Positions 25,516-38,599 of a stretch of 64,000 bases of DNA are shown here, one piece after another (position 1 is the first letter of the stretch; every line of letters starts with the position of its first letter). The translations under genes were made by a program, and so were the position numbers. The stretch is from assembly GCA_023333565.1 (NCBI GenBank), contig JAJKFH010001226.1, positions 62,001 through 126,000 of the forward strand, read 5' to 3'. The stretch comes from Puffinus mauretanicus (taxonomy: Eukaryota; Chordata; Aves; Procellariiformes; Procellariidae). Under the pieces are notes generated by a model. That model did no database searches, had not been told where the DNA came from, and saw only the letters and a program-made list of their open reading frames with translations.

Positions 25516-26825
25516 CATGAAAACAGATACCCTGTAGATAGGAGTAATCATTATTTAACAATCCCACCAGTTAACCTATTAGTGTTTTGCTTTTTGTTGG
25601 AATTGATACTGGAATTAGCTTCTATTTTTGCAGTTTTATTTCCAGCACTTAGCAAATCCAGGAGCTCCTGTTTGGCCTTCACAGAGGGACAGTACTTACA
25701 CATTTCAGTTATACACATATGTTTTGTTTGTGTTTAAGATTTTCACAAGCTTTCACTTATGCATCCGCTTCTGATTTTCTTTGCAATATTTTAGTATCTG
25801 AATAATGGAAATGCCATAAGAATATCAGATGTTGCATTTGGTGACCCTGAGGAAAAAATGTGAAGGCAAACACTGAGGTGTTTGGAAGTTTTGTGAATTC
25901 AACCTACTTATTTGTGATATTTGTGTACAGGTCCAAATGTTTATGGCAATATTTGCAGTTCAGCAAAGTGCTTCTGATTAGAGTTTTAAGAACGTTTTTA
26001 CTACTTTTGTTTATTTTGAAACAATTTTCTATTTTATGTGTCACTTACTTACTGCACTGTTGAACTTCAAAAGTATATTTTATTCCAAAGAAAAAGTGGT
26101 GATAGCAAGTTACAGATGACACAACCTGGAACTTTACTGACACATATTTTTATCTGTAAATGTTATCATTTAGAAGTTGAATGTTAAAAAACTTTGTAGA
26201 ATGGCTATTCCAGAATTTAATTTACTATTTACTAGTGTGTCAAGATTTTGCCATTAACTGAAATAGAAATAAGCATATGTCATTGCAGTTGGAATAAAGA
26301 ATATTTAACTGTCATAGCTGCAAAACTAGAACGGATCCTGTTGAATGCTACTTTCTTTTATAATGCTCAAAGAAGTCCGTGGCCCCATAAAATACACCAA
26401 GTTGCTAAAACATCATTCTTATATATACATGGCTAATAGAATGTCCATAATAACGAGTAAAGGTTAAGGAAGGTGAAAGAATTACAGTACCATGTGACAT
26501 CATAACAAAATCAAAGCTTGCATTTCAATGAGAAGTATTATTTAGTAAGTGGCAAACTAGGATGATTCAGTCAGCCTGCGAACAAGGACAGCCTTTACCT
26601 GTCTTCTTCATTTAGGTCATTTTTGTTTAACCAAGAAAGACTTTTCCTTTTGGTATTGTCTTTTGCAGCACCTTGTGGGATCTTTCCCACCACACTGCTT
26701 CCTCTGAATTGCATAATTGACCAGAAAGGAGGTCCAAGCTACCAAGTGGAAAAAGCCTGAATTACATAGTCATCCACTTCTGTAACTCATTTCTCCCTCA
26801 TTTTCTCTCCTTTTCTGTCCTTTCC

Positions 26826-26909
26826 TTTTTTTTTTTTTTTTTGCTTTTTCTCTCTTCTCTCTTCTCTTCTCTTCTCTTCTCTTCTCTTCTCTTCTCTCCT
26901 CTTCTCTTC
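26826..26909 (+). repeat. T17 run and (TCTTC)n pyrimidine microsatellite
   Basis: Seventeen T residues and one G are followed by 66 uninterrupted pyrimidines, mostly pentanucleotide TCTTC units. It is likely length-polymorphic. It lies about 3.8 kb upstream of the predicted MYOZ2 start. Confidence 0.9.
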
Positions 26910-28513
26910 AACATGGAAAAGAATGAGTTACTGTAGTTTTCTCCCAAACACGACTTAAACTAGAGGCAATTTAAGTGCTGAGTAATGCCTCAGTTCTTAG
27001 GTGCTTAAATTCATCCTGAGACTGTGACTGCTTAATTTTATGTCATGAATTTAAATCAATGAACTATTCAGGGTATTAATATATGTGTAGTGTCTTATTC
27101 ATAATATGAATGAAATCAAGACGTTCAGGGATTAGATATGTCTGTTTGTAAAAAAGGGCGTTGTAGTTACTACACAATAACAAAGTCACTGCTCAATTAA
27201 TGACTTAACTGATGTTTCTGTATTCTGTATCCATCTTAGCTTCAGACAGCTATTTGCAGGTATAACTGTTACTGTGAAATACCTGACTGGAGCCAAAGAA
27301 TAAATTAGGTAGAGGTAAACTGCCAACAGTTGCTGTTTTAAATTAAACTGGTCCTTATAGACGTGGAGGTCAATAAAGCATTGCAGGATGCAGGATAAGG
27401 AATGCAGGAGTTTCCCGTCTGAAGAAAAGTTCCACTCTATTCTTTTGCAGTGCTTAATTTCAGTAGTAGTCACAATAAAACTGTTAAATTTTTTAAACAC
27501 GGACTAGCGGAAAATGTTGTAGCCAGATTTACCTCACAATAGATTTCCACGTATGTATAGGACATGTTTGGTTTGTGCTAAAGTCAGATGATGTGTATGT
27601 AACAAAGAAATGAATGTGAGTAAAGGCTGGCATTAGGAAAAAGCTTGTTCCATTTGTCAAGCAACGAGTTGCTAAAGAAAGCCTGTATTTTAATATATTT
27701 GCTAAAACAAAATCTTAAGGAGACCTGTCACATTTTCTGTAACAGGTCTTTCCAATTTGTATTTTTGCCTCCAATGCATTGAATAATTTTTTTTGTCAGT
27801 TCTCTCACCTTCAGGAAAATCTGCAGACATGTTTCTCACAAATTTAGCATGATCTAACTGAATGAATGTTTTTCTTGACAATAGTAGGGAGGTTTATTAT
27901 GTCTTTGTAAAAGTTAAATCCTGAAGAAGATAGACCTATATAATCCTGCTTTTACTTAAATTCTGAAGTTGAGCTAACCTAAATCTCCCACATGCAAATG
28001 AAACTAAGTCTGCTTATTGTTACAAATTTTCATGAAATACTTCTTGCATTCTGACAGAGGCAGTACAGGGTTCCCTATTTTCACTTCTAAATTCAAATTT
28101 GTTTGAATGAAAAAAAAAATTGTAGGGTTATCTGGAATATACTTCCCTGCCTATGAAAAGTGTGGAAAAAAACATTTTCGTGAATATGTCCGGTTTTAAG
28201 TTTTGCTTAGGGAAAAAAAAAGTCATTATTTTTGCAGCTGAAAAATGAAGTATTTTCATTTCAATTATGTGCTGGATTAGTAGTTTCTCTGTAGCTACGT
28301 TGGACAGACTGGCAAGAGATCAACACATTTGAGGTATTGATATAATGTATTCAATAATGTATAATGTATTTGATAGACTTTTCAAAATATTGTTAGTGTT
28401 GTCTTTCTCTTCAGGATCCAAAGACTATCATTGTTTTTCTGGGATCAATAGGAATACACTCTATGATTCAGTATTCTCATTATCCTCAAGTTTTTTTAAA
28501 GAAAATGGGATGG

Positions 28514-28519
28514 TTTATT
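28514..28519 (-). terminator. Candidate polyadenylation signal for the 28959 exon
   Basis: The minus strand reads AATAAA about 440 bases after the TGA at 28959. The downstream U/GU-rich element is not obvious, so this is tentative. Confidence 0.25.
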
Positions 28520-28958
28520 TTGTAGCATTTACATTTGCCACATTACATCTAGTAACAATTTACATACAAAGGTTGCAAAAAAAAAAAAAGAACAAACCTA
28601 CCAAAAAAAAAAGCCCTCCTGTTTTAACTGCCTTGTCTGTAACATAAAATGACCTAAAGGAAGACGACAGGTAAATGTTGCCTTTGTTCACAGGCTCACA
28701 GGCTGGCTTAATCATCCTAGTTTGTCACATGTTAAATAATACTTCCCCTCATTGAAATGCACGTTTGATAGTTATAACTCATTGGAGACTGTGGTCTGTA
28801 TTTGGCTGAAGTTAAATAATCCATAATAATAGGTACGAGAAGCAAGGAGCATTTCTTCACCAGTAAAAACACTGGTCCATACTGTGGGACTCTTCTGCGT
28901 TTAGGAGAGGCATATTAGAAATACATTTTCTGTGCAGAGGTAGTGATGGAGCAGAGCT

Positions 28959-29069
28959 TCATTTTTTCCTTGGAGGCACAATATCGTCCCTACTCCTCAC
29001 TGAGGATGGTACAATTGCTTCAGGAGCCCGGGAGATGCTGTAGTACTGCGGGGATGGTTGCAGTTTGCG
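28959..29069 (-). CDS. Probable terminal coding exon, Pro/Ser-rich tail (alternative SYNPO2 3' exon?)
   Basis: An acceptor with a pyrimidine-rich tract (TTGTTCTTGTAG) is followed by 36 codons and TGA (28961-28959). The peptide begins RKLQPSPQYYSISRAPEAI and ends DDIVPPRKK. The composition is coding-like and the exon is richer in G and C than its flanks. Its phase-0 start matches the phase-0 donor of the exon at 29744. It lies between SYNPO2 and MYOZ2 on the same strand. I infer an alternative C-terminus of SYNPO2, a gene known for several C-terminal isoforms, but I cannot match the peptide from memory. It could belong to a separate unrecognised gene. Confidence 0.55.
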   Translation of the reverse strand, partial: RKLQPSPQYYSISRAPEAIVPSSVRSRDDIVPPRKK

Positions 29070-29743
29070 CTACAAGAACAACAGATTAGGGGTGACTTCT
29101 CAAGATATATCACTTATTGTTGGCTCACACTTTAATGCTTTATTTCCAGTCTTTGAGAGTTGAAAGACTGTCATTTTAAGAAAACACAAAGCTGAGAGCC
29201 AGATTTAATCCCAAGAGCTAAGGCCACAAGCACAGGCCTGTACTGTCAAAGACTGAATCAGAGCCAGCAGCTGGCCAGGAAGCTTTAATTTAGTATGTGC
29301 ATTTTCTGATGATCACTAGTTGAAAACTCATTCATTTCTATGGGTGGTCCACTGCACTGTGAGGCTGACATATTGGTTTTTTTTTTCTTTCATCAAAAGG
29401 ATACAAGTCGTCTTACTACTTGTAACAACATTACATTTTGACATAGTGTCACAAGCTTGTATTATGTCTGCATAAGGAGCTCTTAAAGAGAGAAGCCTCG
29501 CTTCTTAAATATTGCATTCATGTATATCTCTTTGGCAGGTTGATGTTTGTTTGGAAATAAGTCCTTTTGATACTGCATTTAATTCTAACTTCTTTCTTCA
29601 TATCCAGTGAATCTATTTAGATGCTTTCTCTAAAGGATTCGGATACCTAATTCTATTTCATTAGCTTTTGGTGCTGGTACTGTGCTTTTAAAAGGAAGCA
29701 TTCCAAAAGAAAAATTAGTTCAACGAAAAGACTCTAAACTTAC

Positions 29744-29810
29744 CATTCTGCCAAGATGTTGAACTTTTCCTGTTTTCTGAAGAGTGCTAAACATCAAATT
29801 GGCGGAGTAT
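29744..29810 (-). CDS. Probable penultimate coding exon linked to 28959-29069
   Basis: The donor is ATG then GTAAGTTT, near consensus, and its phase 0 joins the next exon without a stop. The frame upstream reads RYSANLMFSTLQKTGKVQHL (first Arg only if the preceding exon supplies two bases), then GRM. The left edge is unsure. Acceptor AGs at 29850, 29810 and 29776 would give 107, 67 or 33 nt. The one at 29776 has the best pyrimidine tract and keeps phase 0, as would be needed after a SYNPO2 exon ending in phase 0. I did not recognise the peptide. Confidence 0.45.
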
Positions 29811-32800
29811 CTTGGGGCTTTTGTTTTTGAAGGTGAAGGGGGAAATTTTACTCCAAAATACATTTCAAAATGGTGAAATATGTAGTATGTTTTTAAAGTA
29901 TTTGAAGATGCAGATCCAACTCAAACCTCAATGTATATCTGATTTTTATGAGCTCCATTGATACTATTAGATTAGCTGATTAATTTCATACTTATTTTCC
30001 TAGCTTTGTATTGACAAATCCAACCATTCAGAATTAAGATCCACAGTCTGGACAATGGTTTATAAATAATGCGTGTTTTTAACTGCATTGCAGGGAAGGT
30101 ACATACTCATTTTTGTCTGACTTGAACTTCAGGCGTCTTTTTGGTTTTCTGAAAGGAAACTAATGGAAAGCTGAGATTCTTGTGAATGCAGGAGCTGGAA
30201 ATTGAAACAAAAAACTTTGAAACTTGAGATTAAATCCTGAAATCTTAACAGCATTGCTGTCCTGGCTCTGCTTTGCTGCTCTTCGTCAGTTCCTGACTCA
30301 GAGGAAAAATACTTGCCTTCTTCATATCCATTTAATTCTTTTCTATCTGTTAAGGCAACTACAAGCTTGGCGATTACACCCAGTGATGCTGATGGTACTC
30401 ATTATGTGAGTAGCTTTTCAGTAGGAGTTAGGAGACAGTCACTGAAATGCCATCAGATGACAAAAACTCTGCATGTGGCTTCTTTCTCCCTTAAACTACC
30501 GAGAATCAGAGGAGTCTCCAGCAAAGTTAGCTGAATACAGCTCCTGTTTGTGAGAGTAGAAATAGAATCAAAGTCTGGCATGGCTGCCTCACGCATTATG
30601 GCCGTGCCATCATGATGAGCAACACTAGCGCAGACTCAGCCACAGAGGTGTTCAGGCCGAACATTGGCTGCAGTGTCACAGTCTAACTTTGAAGTGGCTC
30701 TACCGATTAAGCTGTTTTGCAACTTCTAACGGTTCCTCAACTTGTGTCTGATAAAATTTATCTGAAAAGTGTTTTAAAAGCTTCTCTCAACAACTAACTC
30801 TGAACTCAGTCACCAGGCTTAAAATGTTGGTCTAACTTCTATAAATTTGGTGGTTTGAAACTAACTCAGAGAAGACAACAAGACTTTTGTTATGAGCAGG
30901 GCAAGTCTTTATATGTGGTTTACAGTTCATATGTTTGTTTTTAAGTCAGGACAGTGTGAACTCTTAAAAATAAACAAAGACGACAGCAAAATTCCACCAC
31001 TTAAAAATCAGCCTTAAAATGGTAAACACTGGTAAACAAAGCTGAGAATAATCAGTAGGGAAAATAATTTGTGGTTTAAAGAAAAATAAGCTTCTGATCC
31101 TACCAGTAAACACCTGTTGAATTTTCTGCATGCTTGGTCTACTGATTGCTGGGGGGTTACAGTTTCAAAGCAAGACTGAACTAGTTGAAGCACAAGTTCG
31201 AGAACGCTTCAGCAGAAAGGTGGTCTGCAGGACAAAATAAAAGCTTTTAGAGTAAGAAACAAATCTGAACAGAAAGAAGAGAACTTGAACTATTTTTCTT
31301 ACATCCAAGCATGAGCAATATCAAGCCTGTGTTTATTAAGTATGGCTTATATAGCTTTTCATGCTGAAATAATTTTAAACTAAACATAAAAACTGCCAAC
31401 CTGAGAATATCACCTGAGTGTAAAGGCAGAGAAGTGGAGATGAGTTGTGGCTAAGTAGGAAGACTGTGGCATGCACTCACAGGAACTGTGTTGGCAGGAA
31501 ATAGTCAATAAAAAAAAAAAAAAGGAATCAGGTGGCCAACTGTTTTCTTAGGAAAAAGTTGGCAGGAAAACACCCTTGTATAAAAAAAACAGTACAAATA
31601 AAGTGGAAAAGCTTACTTTAGTGCTTCCTTTTTTTTCCACCCTTGAGAAAGAGAACAGTTATCAACATTTTGACTTGCTTCAAAAACAGGCAGCCTGGCT
31701 GGCGGCCATAGGTAGCCCTGCTGTGAAAACATTTCTGTGGCTGATACTAATACTTCATGGCAACCATTACCATCCGGCAAGAAGCACACAGTACCTGTTT
31801 TATTGCTGAAGTGTTTCAATTATTTTAAGCACTTTTTCCTGAAACAAATATATAAAGCAAGCATATTTTCTATAAGATATAAAATAAACAGATGAATAGA
31901 GATGATACAGATAAAAGAAGGAAGCCATATTGCAAAGCCATCTCGTACAGCCTATTAATAAAGAAAAACAAATAGTGTAAAACTGTTGCAGGAAAAGTAG
32001 TTTATTATAAGAAGAGTGTTGTCAGTAGTCTTACATCTAGAGGTCTCCAATTTTTTTTACTATTTTGCTAAAACCAGGTGTTCAGTATTATTTCAGCTTG
32101 TTCCTCCATTGTTTGGTACTCTGTACAGTTTATCATCTTGCCTGGGACTTCTGCTTAGTACTTCAGTGGACTTCTGGTTTGACAACCAATGTCAATATTG
32201 CTTTAGAATCTCAGGTTTCATTTATCACTTGCTCTAATTCTTTACACCAACTGATAAACTTTCTGGGGTGTAAACTTATTTGGGTATATTTTTTATTCAT
32301 ACAGGTTTTTTAAGCCAATTGGATTTTCCCAGAAAGGAGAACGTGCCCTCTTCTATAATAATAAACTGCATCCAGAGGTTGTGATCTTCTGAAGTAGAAT
32401 TTTCTTCTTTTGGTTTATTCATGTTCCAGGCAGATTCTTTGGTCTACATGAAGAATATAATCTAACATAACTTCTAATTACTACTTTCACAAGGCCCTAG
32501 AGTATACCAGCATCCATTTTATTATAAACATTAACTGAAAAATATTTTGCTATTTTCCCTTGAGGAAAGTAACAAGTTCTTTTTTTTCTAATAAAAAATG
32601 TCTCTTCCATCTGTTTTATGATTAATCCTTGACCGAATTCTTCCCAGCACTAGAAATACGGAAACCAGATCATAGTACAGTCTTGCAGCTTCACAACCAC
32701 CTGGTATGCCATATCACAAGTACATAGCTTAAATATAAATGTGATTTATATTGGCAAACATTCTACCAGGAGAATTGATGATAACTAATGTAGCAGCTAC

Positions 32801-33231
32801 CGTAAGTTTTTGTTATTTTTTTAATGAGATATTCCTTATTTTCCCTTAAAACATGTCCAAGCATAGTAGGACAAAGTGGGTAAAATTAATTTCATACATT
32901 TAGTAAATAAATAAAATTAAATTAATTTCATAGCTGACATATTTTCCAAATATGTACTTTCTGAGAATATTTTCTAAGTGTTTTTTACTGTTGTACTGGC
33001 TAAGGATTAGCTAGATATCTTACCAAGGGGATGCACCGTATTGTAAGCATAGTAGATCTGTAGGATTTATGGGCTTTTTGAGTTGTGAGAGTTGCTTGTT
33101 ATGTTTTCTGTAATGGAAGTATCTGACATAAAAAATACTAACAGATTTACTCACAGAAGTTCAGGCTGTGCCGCGTAACTTGAATTTCCTTCTTGGCTAG
33201 TAAACCAAACATTTTTGTTGATGCTTATTGC

Positions 33232-33305
33232 CAGTGATGTAGGGGTTAAACTTGTGAGATACAGAAGGTTAAGCTGTAGGTTCAAGTTCTGCCTCCTCTG
33301 GCCTG
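33232..33305 (+). mobile_element. Possible tRNA-derived SINE head (MIR-like)
   Basis: The stretch includes 'aggggttaaacttgtgag' and 'gtaggttcaagttctgcctc', resembling the A and B box regions of a tRNA-derived SINE such as MIR. The body after it is not recognisable. Assignment is weak. Confidence 0.25.
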
Positions 33306-36300
33306 CGAGGTAACTTGTGTGTGGTGAGGAAACGTGGCATTCAAAACATCTACTGTGGTCCAATTTCATTGGAGATACACAACTTCTCTCCAAGCACATA
33401 ACACTGTCTGCATCCCCTAAATGGGATTTAGACTGTAACTTTGCTACAGGCTTCCGGGACAAACAAGAGCTATGTTACCCCCAAGCACAGTGTCTCCAAT
33501 TCCCTCCTTCATGCAGCAGTGAAACAATCTGCAACTGCTGTGTCACTGAGAAAAGAGAGACAGCTTTCTCCGTATCAGCCTGCCTGTGCTCCCACAGCCC
33601 CTCACTGGAGTCACAGCGTTGAAGCCTCTCTTTCCGTGCTGCCATGACAGAAGAAGGATGAAGAACATCACCCCTCTAGAGGCTGTTCTCCTTGCTGAGT
33701 TGCAGGCTGCAGTAGGAAGGACTCAGATAATTTGGCATCCCTTTCTTAAGTCACTGTGTAGGCTGTAATACAGATTTGAAAGGTGACCCCAGTGACTAGT
33801 AGACCTGAGCTAAAAATCCTGTTTCTTGATGCAGACATGTGCATGAGTGCCTATGACCAGGTACCTAATCCTATTTTACAAGAAAAATGGAGAAATGATG
33901 TGATACTCCTGCTGCCCTGAGGGAGGAAAAATGTTGTTAACATGTGTTATGATCCCTTGAATTGAGGTGAGTCTATCCTGGAAACTTCAGCAGAGTTCCA
34001 AGTGTCATCCTAGGTAACAGTGGTTTCTTTCCAAGACACTTACTCGTCTGGGTACAGTTGCTATTTGTAAGTGACTCAGACTAATGTCTCAAAGTCTGGA
34101 GGAACCTTCAGTCCTGACACAGGGCAACTGTGTTCACCTTGCTTTATCCGGGGTCGTTTTGGGCAAGGCAGCTCTTGTACTTACTGGTATGACTGAGTTT
34201 TAGGCCTGAGTGTCACAGGGATGATACTATTCTCTATGAGGTGGGAATATGTCCTGCAGTGGATATTCTGGTATTAGGTGCAGTAGTTTTTAATTCTTCT
34301 ACCTTAACATATCCCATACTCACAAGAATATTTTACTGTAAATTAGAATAAATTAGGGGAAATCAGTTTGTGATTTAAAGCAGCTGAGGTCTCCCTCAGT
34401 GGCAAAGCTCCTGTTCACTTCAGAGAGAGCAGGATCATGTCTCCTTTCTGAGACATGCAGCATATTTCAGTAAGTACACATTACATAACTTGTCCCACAT
34501 TTCTTTCTCTTTTTAGTATCCCAGTGTTATGAAAATTATGTTCCCATTAATCGTTATAGCTGCTCATCCTTTTCTGTGAAAATAAATTACCCTCTGCTGC
34601 CCTTCCTGCACAGGAAAATATTTAAATCAAAACCAAGTATATATACATGATTGGTTCAGGGAAGGGAGTGTCAGCTAATAGGGGCTTTGCTACTGCAGAA
34701 GTATGAAACCAGGATTTGTCTCTGTACTCAGTGGATTGCAATGCTGTGTGGTAGTGTCACTTGCCAAATAAGATTTCCCCTTTAGCACATGCATAGCTTC
34801 TTTGAATGTCAATGGAAACTGTGTACATTCATTGCAGGGAGACCTGCAGTTGAGTCTTAAATGTAATATTGAATCCTACAGCCTATTGCGTCATATCTAC
34901 GTCGGAAAACATTTTGGCTGGAAAAGCAGTACTTTCTAGAAAGCACCTATACAACTGGGAAAAAACAGCAGGCCTCTAAATTCCCATTTAAGATTGTCAC
35001 CGACTTTATTGAGACTGTTTTTAGAGAGCATTTAAAATCTAGGTGGCTAAAATTACATGTGCAGCATGATATTCAGGCAACAAAACAGTGGGCTGATTTT
35101 AAGACATGATGGGCATTTATGCATTTTACTGTTTCCGGGTCTCAGCGCTTCTGAAAAGTAAGTCATTTTTATTTACATGCTTTGAACATGGATTTAGTGA
35201 CCTAACTTATCCAACACTGTAAATATAGAGGCTGGGTTATTTTTAGACTTTACAATGTGATACTGGGCAAAAGGACTTTTGAGACAGAGATTACTGGTTG
35301 CAAAACCACAAACTTGGACCAACATTTCTCAGTAACTGTCTGTTTCTTTTTATTCAGGACATTAATTGGGAAGACTGAGATGGCATGTTAAAGGCTGGTT
35401 GCAGATGATCCTCAGGAAACAGATCCTACATCTAGAGGTCAGTTTTCTCCAGTGAAGAGATCTGAGGAAAATCCACCCTCAGGACAAATTGAATTTTCTT
35501 TTAAAGTGTATGTAAGAAATGAATTCAGGATTAGTTGTACATGGAAAATGAGTTTTTTATTTGCCTCTGAAGAGAGGTGAATTTACATTGGTCTTGTGGA
35601 AGACCACATGTTATATTTTGGAAAATAAATATACAATACAAAAAAGACCAAAAGTTTTAGGGCGAAATAGGTTAATTTCATTCAGACAATGAAGTACTTA
35701 AGAATCAAGCTTTTCTGCTGACCTCTTCAATTTTGTGGTGAGAAATAAAACCCTTACATAGTGGAGGTAGCAGAAATTAAGACGTCATCTAAATAAACTT
35801 TCTGGTCATCTTCAGCTGACAATCATATGACCAAAGCAAACAATGTTCCTTTTGCAACCATTAAGTATTTGCTGACGTTCTAGGTATTAAGTGTCAATTA
35901 ACATCCAGGCTTGTGAAGCAGGGACACCTGGATGTGTTTTAAAAGCTTTCAGAGACTATTTTTTTATTAAAGTAGCGGTATGGTTATTTACTAGTAAGGT
36001 GACACTTCTGAAGCTCTAAGTCTACCTCTGGCATTTGTGAAGGTTCTTCCCAAGGTGTTTTTGCATAGGCAGACTCAGTATTAGCAGAGAAGAAGTAGGG
36101 TCTGTTGATTTTGGGTTTTTTCCAGAATCAGAAATGAGCTGTAGACCCTATTTTTGAAGTTATAATCTGGCTGAACTTGTCTTCCATTTGGTGTTTTCGT
36201 TTTGCTGAGGTAAAAGATATGCCTTTGCCCACAACCAAAGTGGTCTCCATGTGAAAATGAAGATTCTTCTTTCAGAAACTAGAGCCCAACCTGAAAAAGA

Positions 36301-37470
36301 TTCAACACTATTGTTGTCACCATAAAAAAAACCCTAAACAATCAAATTTCATATTTGGGCTTTTTTTTTCCTATCTTGCATGTAGGGAACCGATTTCTGC
36401 ACTCAGTTAATGGTGCAAATCATTAGCAACCATCTTTAGTGAATTGTCACTAAACGGTACTGATGATGTTGCTGTTCTACTTTGTGACATTTCCAGTGTT
36501 TGGGTATTTCCTGGTGACCCCATTAACTTCTGAGTTAATTGGAATATTTAATTACTGAAATGTAGAAAACCTGTAGTTGAGCAGATGTTCCTTTTATAAA
36601 GCTAGTGTAAAAGTACTGAATTAGAAGCACCATTTCTTTGTTGCTGTGTCATCAAGATGTGTCATGACCTTATCTTTCAAAAGTTTTAACATTGTTCCCA
36701 AACAGCTTTAAAAGGCTCTGCTTGTCAATACCTAACCTCATTACATGAAATTGAATACTTTATCATTAGCTTAAGCAAGTATAAACTTTAAAACTGTAAC
36801 AGATCACAACAAGAAGTGTTACTGTATTATACCCCCCCAAATTTACCTTTCAGTTGGACCCCTATGAAGTGCAAAATATTGCAGTAGTTTTCATTATGTA
36901 GAGCACATCTACTGTACTACAGTGCAGTTGTTTTGGGATAATTTCTAAGTTTGTGATTAATTCGTGGCATTTCTTCCATTTTTTCCTTTAGCTGTTATTA
37001 GAGTCATGCACAAAAGATCCCCCAGGGAGCACATTGCCATAGTAAGTACATATTTTACAGTATTTTTGGAAGATGTACAATAGGTGGGATGCTATTTTTT
37101 ACCAAGTGTGAGCAACAGCATTGGAAGTAATACTTGCTGGATTACTATGTCCAGATTACACCATGATCAGTCTGCCCCTTTAATTTTTTTTATAAAAAGT
37201 AATTTACTGCATCCAAATAATCGTGAATTCAAGTACATAACTCTTAAACATGGAGAATCAAAGACCAAGTTTTGATCCATAGTTCCATCTTTGTATAGAT
37301 GGCTGCAAGAAGTATTTTAAAATAGGAGAAGGAATATTTCACTCTTGAAACATGCTTTATTGCCTCTTAATGTTGTTGCTCTTATGTCTTTCTTCACAGA
37401 TTCACTTAGTTTAGAAACATTCCACGACTAATGGGTTTGTTAGATGATTAATAGAAAACAAAACTCCTAC

Positions 37471-37541
37471 CGTCTCATATTTTTCCACTTTACGGGAGTC
37501 CAACCATGCCATAGATATTTTCCATTCTCAGTCTTGATATC
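37471..37541 (-). other. Weak exon candidate, minus strand
   Basis: Seventy-one bases lie between an acceptor ATCTGTAG and a donor ACG then GTAGGA. The phase-0 frame is open and reads DIKTENGKYLWHGWTPVKWK. Its two leftover bases would join in frame to the 29810 form of the next candidate exon. The pyrimidine tract is poor, so chance is likely. Confidence 0.2.
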
Positions 37542-38599
37542 CTACAGATGTGGAATTAAAACTCCTTACACTGTATGGGAATGCATTGTGGAATTGTACA
37601 TGCGTGTTTTACTTTACTGAGTAATTTCTCCATTACTTTAGCTACTCTGAATGTGGGCATTGTGCCCACTGGAATAACACTTGCTGTACCAACACTTCTA
37701 TATGCCTTAATTCAGATAAAGCTTATCTGTCAAATCAAATAGAAACTGCCAGCATTTGCAGATTATTTACTTTTCCATATTCCTCTTTTGCTTAGGATAG
37801 TGAAGAGAACTAAAAGGAACAAGGAACTATTGAATGCAAAGGTCTGAAACTTCAAGTTGTCTTTATAGTTCCATTCCCCTTGAAAAATATACTGCAAGAA
37901 TAAAAGTCATTGGTGCAGGGCTTAGGGCTTTTTTGAATGTAAAGCTTATTTCCCCAGCAATGTGGACTCCCTTTCATGTGAACTCTGACAGGTGCTATTC
38001 TTCAACATCATTTCACTAGGAAAAAAAATTATGTATAATATAGACAGTAACACACATAAATACAAAGGCTGAAATTTTTTTCCTAAGGAAATGTTTATCT
38101 TGATGCTATGATATTTGATTTAGAAGAAATAGCCATGATCTGTAGCCATTGGAAAGAAGAGGCATGGATGAGTGATATCTTCAGGAGGACAGATACAATG
38201 TTTTTGCTTTTTTCCATGTATTGTATTTACTGTTAGAAAAGGAATTAAAATAAACAGCTATATAATACTGTTATTATCCTATTTGGAAGTGGAAGATAAC
38301 TTGGGCATGCATGGCAAGGAAGCTGGAAGCATCAAAGTCTGCATGGTTTTTGACAGTGTACATAATGCATTTTAATTATGCCAACTTCCTTCTCTTTCTC
38401 CAGTCTGTGTTGTGCCACTTACTCTTAGTATCTTGAATGGAAATGGCTGATATTTTATATTGTGTCTGTAGTGACTGGAGTTTGTGGACATGTATTGACA
38501 TAAACTTACTATAGGTTTGTTAGTTATCCTAAGGCTGTCCCTTGCTACTTTGCTTTTAAGGAAGATTCATTAGCATTGGGGGTCTGTTGTTTTCCATTC

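Larger units (their letters stand above)
23110..28513. other. Upstream flank of MYOZ2
   Basis: Between the MYOZ2 promoter and the nearest possible upstream transcript end there are about 5.4 kb. They contain a MEF2-like site, a CR1 fragment (24230-25515) and a pyrimidine microsatellite (26826-26909). No protein-coding exon was recognised. Confidence 0.6.

Noticed and set aside
27721..27749. Inverted repeat AGACCTGT / ACAGGTCT with a 13-base loop
   Set aside because: Eight pairs is too short for a miRNA precursor and nothing around it supports a function.
31613..31819. Minus-strand 68-codon frame with coding-like composition
   Set aside because: No convincing donor or acceptor at its edges, no recognisable motif, and frames of this length are common here.
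37653..37669. Inverted repeat GTGGGCA / TGCCCAC with a three-base loop
   Set aside because: Too small to interpret; expected by chance in 64 kb.
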